DNA of 64,000 nucleotides from Paenibacillus solanacearum (GCF_910593845.1 NZ_CAJVAS010000006.1:124001-188000), one strand, 5' to 3'. Counted from the stretch's first letter, positions 1 to 9,011 are shown. Numbers and translations: made by a program. Notes: generated from the sequence alone by a model not told the origin.

Positions 1-657
1 AAAACGGATCTGTACTTCGATCGCGACGGCATGACCCGCAAGTCGGTGACCGAGCTCATGATCACAGCGCCGGAAGGTAAGGCGGACGGGCTCAAGAGCA
101 TCAAGATTACTTCCGCAGCGGAAATGTGGAATATCAACAAAGCGGTCAAAGCCGACAAGATCGATACATCGGCAGGCGTCATCGATCTGAACGGCACGAC
201 CGGACGGATGACGCCGAGCAAGATCGTCGCTTCGCTCGATCCGAATTCCCAGCTGTACAAGCTGCTCCGCAACGAGCTGCAAATTACGAAAAAAGAAATT
301 ACGATAATCATGAACGACGACAGCGATGATTACGGATATTTCGGCACGAAGCCTTACAACGATAACGGAAACGTAATGGTGCCGGACCGTTTCGTCGTGG
401 AGCGGCTGGATGCCGAAGTGGAATGGGATGAAGCGGCCAAGCAGGTCAAAATCACCGATCCGCTCAAAGGAAGCGTCATTACGCTGACGGTCGGCAGCAC
501 GACCGCTACGGTGAACGGCATGCCGCAAACGCTGGAGAAAGCAGCTGCGCTTGTAGACGGGACGACTTACATTCCGGTGCGGTTCGTGACGGAAAACATG
601 GGCGCTCAAGTCAAGTGGGACCAGGGAACGCAAACGGTCAGCATCACCAGAGAGTAG
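1..657 (+). CDS. Copper amine oxidase N-terminal (stalk) domain protein, 5' truncated
   Basis: The reading frame is open from the first base of the window, so the gene begins upstream; an internal ATG at 31 is not a convincing start. The C-terminal 90 residues carry the paired strand motifs of the copper amine oxidase N-terminal-like fold: PDRFVVE followed by AEVEWD, and IPVRFVTENMGAQVKWD. In Paenibacillaceae this fold is an extracellular stalk domain of secreted or surface proteins and has no oxidase activity. The missing N-terminus probably holds a signal peptide and other domains. A strong hairpin terminator follows about 60 bp after the stop. Confidence 0.8.
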   Translation, partial: KTDLYFDRDGMTRKSVTELMITAPEGKADGLKSIKITSAAEMWNINKAVKADKIDTSAGVIDLNGTTGRMTPSKIVASLDPNSQLYKLLRNELQITKKEITIIMNDDSDDYGYFGTKPYNDNGNVMVPDRFVVERLDAEVEWDEAAKQVKITDPLKGSVITLTVGSTTATVNGMPQTLEKAAALVDGTTYIPVRFVTENMGAQVKWDQGTQTVSITRE

Positions 658-716
658 TATGCACTGAAATGACAGGAACCATTAGTAAAATACGGCATTT
701 CTAAATGAAATACGAC

Positions 717-762
717 AAAAGCCTTCCTTTTGACTCCGCCTGGAACAAAAGGAAGGCTTTTT
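717..762. terminator. Bidirectional intrinsic terminator
   Basis: Arms AAAAGCCTTCCTTTTG and CAAAAGGAAGGCTTTT form a 16 bp stem with T runs on both strands, between the stalk protein (+) and the convergent ribbon-helix-helix gene (-), whose stop codon lies at the hairpin edge. Confidence 0.85.
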
Positions 763-995
763 CAATTGTTGCGGTCTCCATCGCCGGAGGGGCGCATCCC
801 GTCGTGATCCGATTCGGGGCCGGAAGGAGCGGCGGAGGGACGTCCGGACGACAGTCTGCCCGCCCGGGCGGCGGCGTCGCGCAGCAAATATTCGATATGG
901 CTGTTGACGCTGCGGAATTCATCGGCCGCCCACCGTTCGAGCACCTCGTACAGCTTCGGATCGAGCCGCAGCGGGAAATTTTTTTTCGCCGCCAT
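762..995 (-). CDS. Ribbon-helix-helix (Arc/CopG-like) DNA-binding protein
   Basis: 77 residues. Residues 7-43 look like an Arc-type ribbon-helix-helix: a basic beta strand ([17 protein letters not shown]) then helix-turn-helix with [13 protein letters not shown]. The remaining half is a low-complexity, charged, probably disordered tail (Ser/Pro/Gly/Asp-rich). The ATG lies 8 nt behind the stop of the SPFH gene on the same strand, so the two are co-transcribed and probably translationally coupled. Target unknown; a role in regulating its own operon or pairing with the membrane partner is inference. Arc-like antitoxins look similar but no toxin is adjacent. Confidence 0.7.
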   Translation of the reverse strand: MAAKKNFPLRLDPKLYEVLERWAADEFRSVNSHIEYLLRDAAARAGRLSSGRPSAAPSGPESDHDGMRPSGDGDRNN

Positions 996-1003
996 GCCGC
1001 CGG

Positions 1004-1849
1004 TTAGTACAAGCTTCCCGTGTTAATGACCGGATTGGCGGAACGATCCGAAACGATGGCGACAAGCAGATTGTTGATCATAGCAGCCTTGCGTTCCTCA
1101 TCCAGCTCGATGACCCCTTCGCGCTGCAGCTGGGCAATGGCGAGCTGCACCATGCCGACGGCGCCTTCCACGATTTTGCTGCGCGCCGCAATGATGGCTG
1201 CGGCTTGCTGACGCTGCAGCATGGCGCTGGCAATTTCGGTGGAGTACGCCAGGTGCGTCAGCCGGGCTTCCAGCACTTCAACGCCGGCGACGGACAAGCG
1301 GTCCTGGAGCTCGCGGCTAAGCTCGGAAGCGACCTCGTCGGAATGGCCGCGCAGCGAATAGCCGGCTTCTTCGAAGCTGTCGTAAGGATATTTATTCGCC
1401 ACATGGCGCAAGGCGGTCTCGCTTTGAATCTCAACGAACTGCTCGTAGTTGTCTACATCGAAGGAAGCTTTGGCCGAATCGACGACGCGGAAGACGACGA
1501 CGGCGGCAATCTCGATCGGGTTGCCTTCGATGTCGTTCACCTTCAGCTTGGCGCTGTTGAAATTGCGCACGCGCATAGACAGCTTTTTGCGGAGAGAAAA
1601 TGGAACGGTAAGCCATAGGCCACTCTCGCGGATCGTACCGGCATAACTTCCGAAGAAGGTAACGACCTGCGCTTGATTCGGCTGCACGACCGTGATGGAC
1701 GAGGTTAACAGAGCGGCGATAATGATCAGCGCCACGCCGGCAATCGGCGAAGAGGCGGGAACCAGCAGGACGAAGCCGAGCACGAACAGAGCAAAGATAA
1801 CCAATATGCCTAAATATCCATTTACCTTCCAGGCATTTCTTTCTTTCAT
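1004..1849 (-). CDS. SPFH/Band 7 domain membrane protein
   Basis: 281 residues. Two adjacent hydrophobic segments (about 10-32 and 35-56) anchor the N-terminus; residues 55-215 form a Band 7/SPFH domain starting [19 protein letters not shown] and including the typical ETALRHVA and YPYDSFEE segments; the C-terminus is an Ala/Gln-rich coiled-coil-like helix ([14 protein letters not shown]). SPFH proteins oligomerise into membrane-microdomain scaffolds. Followed directly by the ribbon-helix-helix gene. The upstream 240 bp up to the divergent thioredoxin-like gene must hold both promoters. Confidence 0.9.
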   Translation of the reverse strand: MKERNAWKVNGYLGILVIFALFVLGFVLLVPASSPIAGVALIIIAALLTSSITVVQPNQAQVVTFFGSYAGTIRESGLWLTVPFSLRKKLSMRVRNFNSAKLKVNDIEGNPIEIAAVVVFRVVDSAKASFDVDNYEQFVEIQSETALRHVANKYPYDSFEEAGYSLRGHSDEVASELSRELQDRLSVAGVEVLEARLTHLAYSTEIASAMLQRQQAAAIIAARSKIVEGAVGMVQLAIAQLQREGVIELDEERKAAMINNLLVAIVSDRSANPVINTGSLY

Positions 1850-2096
1850 AACGTACCAACTCCTTTTAGATGAGATTGATTAAATATTGATTTGATATTT
1901 TTATGATATCACTTTTACAAAATAATGTAAACCGTTATAAAAACCCATTTCCGAATACTTGGTCAAGCTGCCTATCTGAACAAGACTCCTTCGACACCCG
2001 GCTCCTCCGGCCGCTTATTGACAGAAAGGATACGCAGTGCTATAAGTTGGATAAGTCGCAAAAACCTTATACCTATCGAGAAGGACGGTGCTTTTC

Positions 2097-2441
2097 TTGG
2101 AAAAAGTGACGACGGAGCAGCGCTTCCGCGAAATCATAGCCGGCTCCAAGCCGACGATTGCCGTATTTAAAACAACCTGGTGCAAAGATTGCCATTTTAT
2201 CGATCCTTTCATGCCGCAGATCGAAGAAGCGTATGGCGATCGTCTGGAGTTCATTCATATCGACCGGGACGACTTGCCGGACCTGTGCTCTGAGCTGAAT
2301 ATTTTGGGCATTCCGAGCTTTATCGCCTTCCGCGAAGGTCAGGAGCTGATCCGGTTTGTCAGCAAGCTTCGCAAAACCCGCGATGAAATCGAGCAATTTT
2401 TGGACCGGGCCGTCGAAGTGGCCAATGCCATGAACAAGTAA
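2097..2441 (+). CDS. Thioredoxin-like protein (YtpP/YdbP type)
   Basis: 114 residues with a single thioredoxin fold. The active site is WCKDC (Cys29 and Cys32 from the chosen start) and the cis-proline segment is GIPSF. The frame is open from GTG 2088, but AGAAGGA at 2079-2085 is about 11 nt before TTG 2097 and only 2 nt before the GTG, so TTG is preferred. Such short cytosolic proteins act as thiol-disulfide reductants; the WCKDC motif differs from the WCGPC of TrxA encoded at 19932, so this is an accessory thioredoxin of unknown client. Confidence 0.85.
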   Translation: MEKVTTEQRFREIIAGSKPTIAVFKTTWCKDCHFIDPFMPQIEEAYGDRLEFIHIDRDDLPDLCSELNILGIPSFIAFREGQELIRFVSKLRKTRDEIEQFLDRAVEVANAMNK

Positions 2442-2515
2442 CGAGCGAATCATAGCTCGCCAAGCGATGTTCCCCCGATTCTATGGAAGAAAAGCCGGGA
2501 AGGCGCAGCGAAATT

Positions 2516-2548
2516 CCCCTGTCCGACACAATTTCGGCAGGGTTTTTG
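2516..2548 (+). terminator. Intrinsic terminator after thioredoxin-like gene
   Basis: CCCTG-T-CCGA / TCGG-CAGGG stem followed by TTTTT, 75 bp downstream of the stop codon. Confidence 0.75.
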
Positions 2549-2675
2549 TTCTTTCATGGCTTTGTAACATTTCCGCATGGATTTGCCCTGCGTTAATCGT
2601 TATAATGTTACTAAAGTGATCGGGCCCAGCTTGACGGTGCCGATCAAATGCACATAAAGCAGGTGACTTCGCCTC

Positions 2676-3623
2676 ATGACTATGCATCATTGGCTTAAAC
2701 GTTTTTCCTTTGCCAGCATGATCGGAATGTTCCTCATCTTGCTGATGGGCGCTCTTGTGACCAAGACGGAATCGGGAGCCGGCTGCGGCGACGACTGGCC
2801 GCTGTGCAACGGCAAGTTCATTCCGGCCTATACGATAGAATCGATGATCGAATACAGTCACCGTTTCGTGGTGGGCGTCGTCAGTTTAGTATTGCTTGCG
2901 ACGATGATTCTTGTGTTTATGTACAGCAATCGCAAAGACGCCAAGTGGTACATTACCGGCGCGATGTTCTTTACGCTGCTGCAGGCCGTGCTCGGCGCGC
3001 TTGCGGTCATCATGCCGCAGTCGTCGCTCGTTATGGCGCTGCATTTCGGATTTTCCTTGCTGTCGTTTGCTTTCACGCTGCTGCTCGCGCTCGTCTATAC
3101 GCGTTTCGGCGATTCGATGCAGAGGGGCGATGGAACGACGCTAACCAAAGGCGTGCGCGTAGCGATCTGGAGCACGCTCGTCTTCACTTACGTCGTCGTG
3201 TACTTAGGCGCTTTCGTACGCCACACGGAGGCGCTCGGCGGTTGTATCGGATGGCCGCTCTGCAACGGTCAAGTGATTCCGGAGCTTACGGGAGCGACCG
3301 CGATCGTGTTCGTTCACCGGCTTGCAGCCGCCATTCTCGGCATTTCCTTGCTGCTGCTGTACTTGGCTGTTCGGATGCAGGCCAGCTCGGACAGCAGTCT
3401 GTACCGGGCGACGCGGCTGTCGTTTATCTTCGTCGTCCTGCAAATCTTAAGCGGTGGCTTCGTCACGCTGTCGATCGGTTACGACGTGTATCTGCTTGCC
3501 AGCTTGCTGCACACCTTGATCGTTTCTTGCCTGTTCGGCATGCTGTGTTACTTGTCAATAACGTCTTTGCAATCGACGGGACGATCCAAAGTTCAGGCTT
3601 ACGCGGCTCCGAGGCTGCCGTAA
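2676..3623 (+). CDS. ctaA: Heme A synthase CtaA (COX15 family)
   Basis: 315 residues, eight predicted membrane helices in two homologous halves. Oxidises heme O to heme A for cytochrome aa3 oxidases in the cytoplasmic membrane. Visible hallmarks: the cysteine pair Cys37/Cys44 in GCGDDWPLCNG, the catalytic Glu59 and heme-ligand His62 in EYSHR, and the second-half repeat GCIGWPLCNG with FVHR. Residue numbers sit two beyond those of the B. subtilis enzyme. Start ATG 2676 has AGGTGA about 10 nt upstream; a TATAAT at 2601-2606 may be part of its promoter. ctaB is not adjacent. Ends with a good terminator. Confidence 0.95.
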   Translation: MTMHHWLKRFSFASMIGMFLILLMGALVTKTESGAGCGDDWPLCNGKFIPAYTIESMIEYSHRFVVGVVSLVLLATMILVFMYSNRKDAKWYITGAMFFTLLQAVLGALAVIMPQSSLVMALHFGFSLLSFAFTLLLALVYTRFGDSMQRGDGTTLTKGVRVAIWSTLVFTYVVVYLGAFVRHTEALGGCIGWPLCNGQVIPELTGATAIVFVHRLAAAILGISLLLLYLAVRMQASSDSSLYRATRLSFIFVVLQILSGGFVTLSIGYDVYLLASLLHTLIVSCLFGMLCYLSITSLQSTGRSKVQAYAAPRLP

Positions 3624-3694
3624 GCTTTTTTTCATCCAGCAATGCCGGAGCAAGAGGCGGCAGCACCGCCTGTATCCGGCTCCCGACAAAGCTC

Positions 3695-3722
3695 CAAGCC
3701 CCTGGCAAGGGGCTTTATTTGT
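3695..3722 (+). terminator. Intrinsic terminator after ctaA
   Basis: AAGCCCC-tggcaa-GGGGCTT followed by TATTTG, 70 bp behind the ctaA stop. Confidence 0.8.
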
Positions 3723-3787
3723 TATAAAAAACCGGAATCGGTTATACTTAACGATACAAGTACCGACGATCGAGAGGGGGCAGTTCG

Positions 3788-4525
3788 ATGCTGAGAGCCT
3801 TATTCGGCGATCCGCCGCGGGTGGACAGCGGCCCGCTGCAGGACGCATTCCACGCGATTCACAAATATATGAACAGTTTAACTTTGATCCCTTCGGACAA
3901 GCAGACGCCGTATGAGCGGCGTTTCGTTATTTTGAGTCAAAGCCTCGTTCGGGCGATCGATGAAATGGAGCAAAGCCAGTACGCCGCCGTACGGTTCGGA
4001 CAAAACGTAAAGCAGCGTTACGTCGATCAGATGTCGCGGGAGGAAAAGGACGACTACCATCGGCATCTGTATTTTTACAGAAATGCTTTGATTCGGTTGT
4101 TCGCTATATTGGACAAGCTCGGCTATTTCATGAACGAGCGGCTGGCGCTGCAGACGGAGCGAATCAAGTCCCGCTTCTCCTATTTCACCGTGCTGCGCAA
4201 AATGCATGAGCACCGGCTTTATACCGATTTGGAGCAGCAATTATACGAGCTGAAGATGAAGTATAAGGATGCGGTAGCACGGCTTCGTAACGAGCGTAAC
4301 ATGGAAATTCATACGATCAATGCCGATTTGCTCGATGACCTGATGAAAGCCGCCGAATCCAAGTACGGGGAGCGGGTACGGATCGACACGGACAGCATCG
4401 GCAGCCATATTGCCGATTTGGAGCAAGGCTGCGAGATGACGCTGCGGGCGGTCACAATCGTGTTCCGCTATCTGATCAAGCATCCCGCCGCGGCCGGAAG
4501 CAGACCGCCTCACCGGCAAGGTTGA
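3788..4525 (+). CDS. Cthe_2314-type HEPN domain protein
   Basis: 245 residues, all helical. Matches my recollection of the Cthe_2314 HEPN family found across paenibacilli. The HEPN signature R-N-x3-H occurs as RNMEIH (residues 170-175), the pattern used by HEPN ribonucleases for their active site. No nucleotidyltransferase (MNT) partner or toxin-antitoxin layout is adjacent; it stands between ctaA and an oxidoreductase. RNase activity is therefore possible from the motif but not shown. Start ATG 3788 is preceded by GAGAGGGGGC. Confidence 0.65.
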   Translation: MLRALFGDPPRVDSGPLQDAFHAIHKYMNSLTLIPSDKQTPYERRFVILSQSLVRAIDEMEQSQYAAVRFGQNVKQRYVDQMSREEKDDYHRHLYFYRNALIRLFAILDKLGYFMNERLALQTERIKSRFSYFTVLRKMHEHRLYTDLEQQLYELKMKYKDAVARLRNERNMEIHTINADLLDDLMKAAESKYGERVRIDTDSIGSHIADLEQGCEMTLRAVTIVFRYLIKHPAAAGSRPPHRQG

Positions 4526-4587
4526 ATCCATCCGACGGTTGCACTATACTTTGTAGTATAGTCAGGGAGAGAACCGGGAGGAAGCAG

Positions 4588-5367
4588 ATGGAGCAACGAC
4601 GCAAGGTGGCGTTAATTACCGGAAGCGCCAAAGGTCTGGGGAAAATGACGGCCATCCGGCTGGCGGAGCAGGGCTGCGACATTATCGTCAATTATGTCCG
4701 CAGCGAGCGTGAAGCGGCAGAGCTGTGCCAGCACATTCAGCGGATTGGTGTGCGGTGCATCGCCGTGCAGGGCGACGCAGCCAGCTACGACGACATGAAG
4801 CGGCTGGTGGAAAAGGCGGTTGAGGCGTTCGGGACGGTTGACATCCTGATTAATAACGCCGGACCGTTCGTACGCGAGCGCCGGCTGTTCAGCGAATATC
4901 GCCCGGATGAAATACAATATTTGATGCAGGGCAACCTGGTCGGTGTCATGTATCTGGATCAACTGGTCATCCCGCTTATGCGCAAGAGCGGATGGGGGAG
5001 AATCATTCACTTCGGTTTCGGGCATGCGGCGGAATCCCGCGGATGGCCGCATCGCGCCGTTTATGCCGCGGCCAAGGTCGGGCTCGTTTCATTTACGAAA
5101 ACGCTTGCCGTCGAAGAAGCGGCGAACGGCATCACCGTCAACATGATTTGCCCGGGAGACATTAAAGGCGCCAACAAGGAGAAGACGATCGCAGAGGCGG
5201 AGCATCTCACCGACGAGGAGTCGCCGCGCGGAAGGCCGGGCACAGGCGAGGACATTGCCAGGGTCATCGCCTTCTTATGCGAGGAGCGGTCCGATTTTAT
5301 AACCGGCAACATTATGGACGTCTCCGGCGGTCTTGATCCGATCCGCGCCATTATCGGCAGCAAATAA
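4588..5367 (+). CDS. Short-chain dehydrogenase/reductase, atypical active site
   Basis: 259 residues, Rossmann fold. Cofactor motif TGSAKGLG at 11-18, NNAG-type motif INNAGPF, and catalytic Tyr159-x3-Lys163 (YAAAK). The serine normally 13 residues before the Tyr is not there: that stretch reads HFGFGHAAESRGW. Family-typical role is NAD(P)H-dependent oxidation or reduction of a carbonyl or hydroxyl, often as a 3-oxoacyl-ACP reductase relative. ATG 4588 is chosen because GGGAGGAAG lies 5-12 nt upstream; the longer frame from 4522 overlaps the HEPN gene end and has no ribosome binding site. Substrate unknown. Confidence 0.8.
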   Translation: MEQRRKVALITGSAKGLGKMTAIRLAEQGCDIIVNYVRSEREAAELCQHIQRIGVRCIAVQGDAASYDDMKRLVEKAVEAFGTVDILINNAGPFVRERRLFSEYRPDEIQYLMQGNLVGVMYLDQLVIPLMRKSGWGRIIHFGFGHAAESRGWPHRAVYAAAKVGLVSFTKTLAVEEAANGITVNMICPGDIKGANKEKTIAEAEHLTDEESPRGRPGTGEDIARVIAFLCEERSDFITGNIMDVSGGLDPIRAIIGSK

Positions 5368-5459
5368 CGCGTGTTCGCAGGAAAGCCGAGGCAAGCTCTG
5401 TACCACATTCGGGTAAGCGTTCACGGCCATTATTGAATCGCATTCTTCTTGCAACAACA

Positions 5460-5515
5460 AAAAAAGCCCCGTGTCCGGAGCATCCTGAGATGTGCCAGAC
5501 GACGGGGCTTCTTCA
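5460..5515 (-). terminator. Intrinsic terminator after yutI
   Basis: AAGCCCCGT / ACGGGGCTT arms with a T run on the minus strand; lies directly behind the minus-strand NifU-like gene. Confidence 0.8.
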
Positions 5516-5522
5516 CGACGAT

Positions 5523-5771
5523 TTAAAATACTTGCATGACTTCCTGAACGCCTTCCACTTCTTCCAACAGGGCGCGTTCGATGCCGGCTTTGAGCGTAAT
5601 GGTCGAGCTCGGGCAGCTGCCGCATGCACCCATCAGTTTCAGTTTCACGATGCCGTCTTCGACGTCTACGAGTTCCACGTCTCCGCCGTCGCGCTGCAGG
5701 AACGGGCGCAACTTATCTAAAACTTCAAGCACCTCGTCATACATCGTGCTTTGCTGTGTATTTTCACTCAT
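5523..5771 (-). CDS. yutI: NifU C-terminal domain Fe-S carrier (YutI)
   Basis: 82 residues, a stand-alone NifU C-terminal domain. The CxxC that ligates a transient Fe-S cluster is in GACGSCPSS. Acts in the cytosol as scaffold or carrier passing clusters to apo-proteins. Three in-frame ATGs exist; the third (5771) has AAGGGAG at ideal distance, whereas the first overlaps it. Divergent from yuzB. The same gene group (yutI, yutJ, yuzB, yutM) is clustered in B. subtilis, supporting the name. Confidence 0.9.
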   Translation of the reverse strand: MSENTQQSTMYDEVLEVLDKLRPFLQRDGGDVELVDVEDGIVKLKLMGACGSCPSSTITLKAGIERALLEEVEGVQEVMQVF

Positions 5772-5850
5772 TTGCATCATCTCCCTTCTATAACTTATTA
5801 TATTACAATACAGTTAAAAATAAAATGGTTTACAAGGTGGCTTAGGACCG

Positions 5851-6105
5851 ATGAGACCGATTATCGAATTTTGTACGAACAATATGCATCACGGCACTCA
5901 TGTTTTATTTCAAAAACTCGAGCAAAATCCCGATTACGACGTAATCGAATACGGCTGTCTCGGTAACTGCGGCGAGTGCTATCTAGCGCCTTACGCACTC
6001 GTCAACGGGGAGATCGTCCCCGCGGCGACCGTGGAAGAGCTGGAGGTCGCCATCGATAACAAAATAAAAGAGATCGAAGCGATGCTCGACCTCCTAGGCG
6101 ATTAA
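5851..6105 (+). CDS. yuzB: YuzB-like protein (DUF1450)
   Basis: 84 residues. Conserved cysteines in YGCLGNCGECYLAPYALVNG resemble a thioredoxin-like or Fe-S binding fold without known activity. The gene ends 1 bp before the end of the convergent yutJ. Neighbourhood with yutI and yutJ is conserved in Bacillaceae, suggesting a link to Fe-S or NADH metabolism; function is unproven. Confidence 0.85.
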   Translation: MRPIIEFCTNNMHHGTHVLFQKLEQNPDYDVIEYGCLGNCGECYLAPYALVNGEIVPAATVEELEVAIDNKIKEIEAMLDLLGD

Positions 6106-6106
6106 G

Positions 6107-7171
6107 TTAACCCAAATGCTTTTTGGACATCCAGAGTACGCCGCTTTTGAGCGCCCTCGGCACCATACCGAGCATGACGGTCCGTTTGCCCATCATGCCG
6201 AAGCCGCATTTTTTGCCAAGCGACCCGAGAACTCCCTTGAGCTTGATTTTGCCGAGCCGGGGAGTTTCGTTGTTCCAGACGGCCTGCAGCACTTCCGCCA
6301 CTTGCTTGCCTTGGGCTTCCGCAGCTTGTCCGCTGGGAGAGAACGGGAGCGCCGCACAGTCGCCGACCACGTAAATGTTCGTATAATCGGGAAGCTGATG
6401 ATACTCGTTGATCACGAGACGTCCTTGATTGTCTTTGGGCAGGTCCAGCAGCTGGACGATCGGGCTCGGCTGAATTCCGGCGGTCCAGATCGTCATATCC
6501 GTTTCAATCAGCTCCTGCCCGTTGTGGAGCACGCCTGGCTCGACCCGGCAGAGCGAGATGTGCGAGCGTAGCTCGATATCGTGCTCAAGCATCCATTCGC
6601 GGACGAACCGCTGCAGCTTCTCCGGGAACGGAGACAGGACGCTTGCTCCGCGGTCCAGAATGCGAATGTTGAGATCTTTGCGGCTTTCCCGCAACTCCGC
6701 CGCCATCTCGACGCCGCTCAGGCCGCCGCCGACGATCGTCACTTGTCCATAAGGCTTCGTGTCATTGACGACCTGATACGTTTTTCGCGTGGACGACAGC
6801 GTTTGAATGCTGTGGGAGAACGACTGCGCCCCCTCGATGCCGTGATACTTGTCCACGCATCCGAGCGCAACAACGAGCCAGTCGTAGGAAAGCGGATCGT
6901 CGTTCTCGAATAAAATCAGCTTCCGCTCCGGATCGACGGCCGTCACTTCGCCGTATTTCAGTATAAGCCGAGGATCTACGGGAAAATGAACCCGAATGTC
7001 AAGATCCGAGACCGTGCCTGCGGCAAGCGCGTAATATTCCGTCTTCAGACCTTGGAACGGCATCCGGTCGACCAGGATCATCACCGTATCTGAAGGCAAT
7101 TCGCCGTCCAGCAGTTCTTTCGCAACCGTAAGGCCGCCATATCCTCCGCCCAATATCACAAGTTTCTTCAT
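6107..7171 (-). CDS. yutJ: Type II NADH dehydrogenase-like FAD oxidoreductase (YutJ)
   Basis: 354 residues. Two dinucleotide-binding sites: FAD motif GGGYGG near residue 8 and NAD motif GGGLSGVEMAAEL near 150, then the second FAD motif YVVGDCAALP near 275. Length matches YutJ rather than the longer NDH-2 YumB encoded at 13845. Family proteins transfer electrons from NAD(P)H to quinone or another acceptor at the membrane face. ATG 7171 has AAAGGGTTT upstream. mqnE follows upstream on the same strand, 30 bp away, so the two are likely one transcription unit. Confidence 0.85.
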   Translation of the reverse strand: MKKLVILGGGYGGLTVAKELLDGELPSDTVMILVDRMPFQGLKTEYYALAAGTVSDLDIRVHFPVDPRLILKYGEVTAVDPERKLILFENDDPLSYDWLVVALGCVDKYHGIEGAQSFSHSIQTLSSTRKTYQVVNDTKPYGQVTIVGGGLSGVEMAAELRESRKDLNIRILDRGASVLSPFPEKLQRFVREWMLEHDIELRSHISLCRVEPGVLHNGQELIETDMTIWTAGIQPSPIVQLLDLPKDNQGRLVINEYHQLPDYTNIYVVGDCAALPFSPSGQAAEAQGKQVAEVLQAVWNNETPRLGKIKLKGVLGSLGKKCGFGMMGKRTVMLGMVPRALKSGVLWMSKKHLG

Positions 7172-7201
7172 TGCCAGGCAAACCCTTTCTATGCTGCGGA
7201 A

Positions 7202-8305
7202 TTAGTAAACCTTAATTTCGTTGTAAAACGTATCGCGCTCCACCGGAATCCGGCCTGCGCCTTTAATCAGCCATACCAGCTCTTCCCGGGTCATCCCTTC
7301 CGGTGATTGCGCGCCTGCGGAGTGGCTAATGCGCTCCTTGATGATCGTGCCGTGCGCATCGGAGGCTCCGTAGGCAAAGGCCAGCTGCGTCAGCTGCACG
7401 CCGAGATTAATGAAGTAGGCTTTTACATGCTGAATATTGTCGAGCATCAAACGGCTGATCGCAATCGTCTTTAAGTTATCATAGGCGGATACGCGCCGTT
7501 TGATTCCTGCATCGCGGTTGGCCGGCTGCAAGGAGTTTGGAATGAACACGAGGAAGCCGCCCGTTTCGTCCTGAAGCTCGCGGAGCTGGGTCATATGCTC
7601 GATGCGCTCTTCCAGCGTCTCGATTGCGCCGAACAGCATCGTTGCATGCGTCTTCATGCCGAGCTGATGCGCACTGCGATGCACTTCAAGCCATTGCTCC
7701 GTGGAGGCTTTGTCCTTCAGGCGCATTTTTTTGCGGTAACGGTCGGACAAAATTTCCGCACCGCCGCCGGGCAGCGTGCTCAGTCCTGCATCCATCAGCG
7801 TTTGCAGCACTTCTTTATAGCTTAACCCGCTCAGTCTGGAAAAAAACTCGATCTCCGCGGCGGTATGCGCTTTGATCGTCACACTCGGATAGCGCTCCTT
7901 CAGCTTGCGGATGTTGTCTACATAATATTGAAACGGCACATTCGGGTTATGCCCCTGGGAAATATGAAACTCGCGCAAATCCGGATGATAATGCTCGTCG
8001 ATAAATTCGAACATTTCCTCGGCGGTCAGCGTATAGGCACCTTCCTCGCCTTCATCGCGGCGGAAATGACAGAACGCACAGTGCTCCTCGCACACGTTCG
8101 TGAAATAAAGACTCATGTTGTCGACAAAAAACACCTTTTTGCCGTTTTTACGCAGATTGACCTTGTTCGCCAACTGGCCGATGGTGAGCAAATCGTCCGA
8201 TTCATATAAAAATACGCCATCCTCCACCGTCAACCGTTCGCCGTGTTCCACTTTTTCCGCGATTTCGGCCATACGAAGTTCCGATTGATCCGTTGCGATA
8301 CTCAT
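7202..8305 (-). CDS. mqnE: Aminofutalosine synthase MqnE (radical SAM)
   Basis: 367 residues. Radical SAM enzyme joining 3-(1-carboxyvinyloxy)benzoate to SAM in the futalosine route to menaquinone. The cluster motif is C72-x3-C76-x2-C79. MqnE-type segments include PGGGAEIL, THATMLFGAIET, LRELQDETGGFLVFIP, SHSAGAQSP and a C-terminal AGRIPVERDTFYN; these separate it from MqnC. The frame stays open to 8488, but ATG 8305 has TGGAGGTG at the right distance. Upstream of yutJ on the same strand. Other mqn genes are not in the window. Confidence 0.9.
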   Translation of the reverse strand: MSIATDQSELRMAEIAEKVEHGERLTVEDGVFLYESDDLLTIGQLANKVNLRKNGKKVFFVDNMSLYFTNVCEEHCAFCHFRRDEGEEGAYTLTAEEMFEFIDEHYHPDLREFHISQGHNPNVPFQYYVDNIRKLKERYPSVTIKAHTAAEIEFFSRLSGLSYKEVLQTLMDAGLSTLPGGGAEILSDRYRKKMRLKDKASTEQWLEVHRSAHQLGMKTHATMLFGAIETLEERIEHMTQLRELQDETGGFLVFIPNSLQPANRDAGIKRRVSAYDNLKTIAISRLMLDNIQHVKAYFINLGVQLTQLAFAYGASDAHGTIIKERISHSAGAQSPEGMTREELVWLIKGAGRIPVERDTFYNEIKVY

Positions 8306-8725
8306 AAAGACACCTCCATAACGATTTTGGCCCCATTGCGCATGGCAGGGACGCATATACAGTCTAACGTTCGAAACGTATTCACGAGCGAATGTCCGTT
8401 GCTGCCGGGCCGTTGGGCCGTGCGATGCATGACCGCCTGCTTCGGTACAAGCGGAGCGGCGCACGGGAAGCTGTGAAAGCTTGCACAAGCACCGCCGGAC
8501 GATGACTCATAAACACAATACACCCTATTATAAACCTCAAGTCAAGAGGCGGGCAATACGCCGGCACAACAAAAGCGTTTTCATCGCGGGATCAGGAAAC
8601 AGGTTCCGGTTTATGTCATAAAATATTGCAGATTCTGGCTGAAATATGCAGAATCGCTATATCTTTTGTCAAATCATTCTAGTATAATTTTACATTGAAT
8701 CTTCGTAACGGGCGGTGCAAAGTTC
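8306..8725. other. Intergenic region between mqnE and Spo0E-like gene
   Basis: 420 bp without a supported gene. Contains the mqnE leader on the minus strand, an ACGTTCGAAACGT near-palindrome at about 8368-8380, and TATAAT at 8683-8688 that may serve the Spo0E-like gene. No terminator or RNA motif recognised. Confidence 0.4.
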
Positions 8726-8932
8726 TTGTCTTCGGTATCCTCCGATTCGCACTCCGTCATTTCCGGCGAAATTGAAAGAGTCCGCGAACAAATGGTAAAG
8801 CTCGGTGATCAATTCGGTTTGATGCATCCTGAGGTGCAGAAGTGCAGCCAGCATCTGGATGTCCTGTTGCTGCGTTTTTATGAGATGAAACAACGCGTAA
8901 AAGAGGCGGCTGCTCTTGAGGAGCGGCGTTAG
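8726..8932 (+). CDS. Spo0E-like aspartyl-phosphate phosphatase
   Basis: 68 residues, two predicted helices. The Spo0E family signature S-x-x-L-D is seen in CSQHLDVLLLRFYEMK, with a preceding amphipathic helix (IERVREQMVKLGDQFG). Family members dephosphorylate Spo0A~P and delay sporulation. The only start in reach is TTG 8726 with a weak GGGCGGTG upstream, so expression may be low. It fits with sda at 12078, another negative sporulation input, but the two are separate units. Confidence 0.7.
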   Translation: MSSVSSDSHSVISGEIERVREQMVKLGDQFGLMHPEVQKCSQHLDVLLLRFYEMKQRVKEAAALEERR

Positions 8933-9011
8933 AAGGAGTATACTTAAAGACAGAAGCTTTTGTCTTGAGCTGTGCTTCTTTTTTTTATTCAACTATAGGG
9001 AGGTCCTACAC

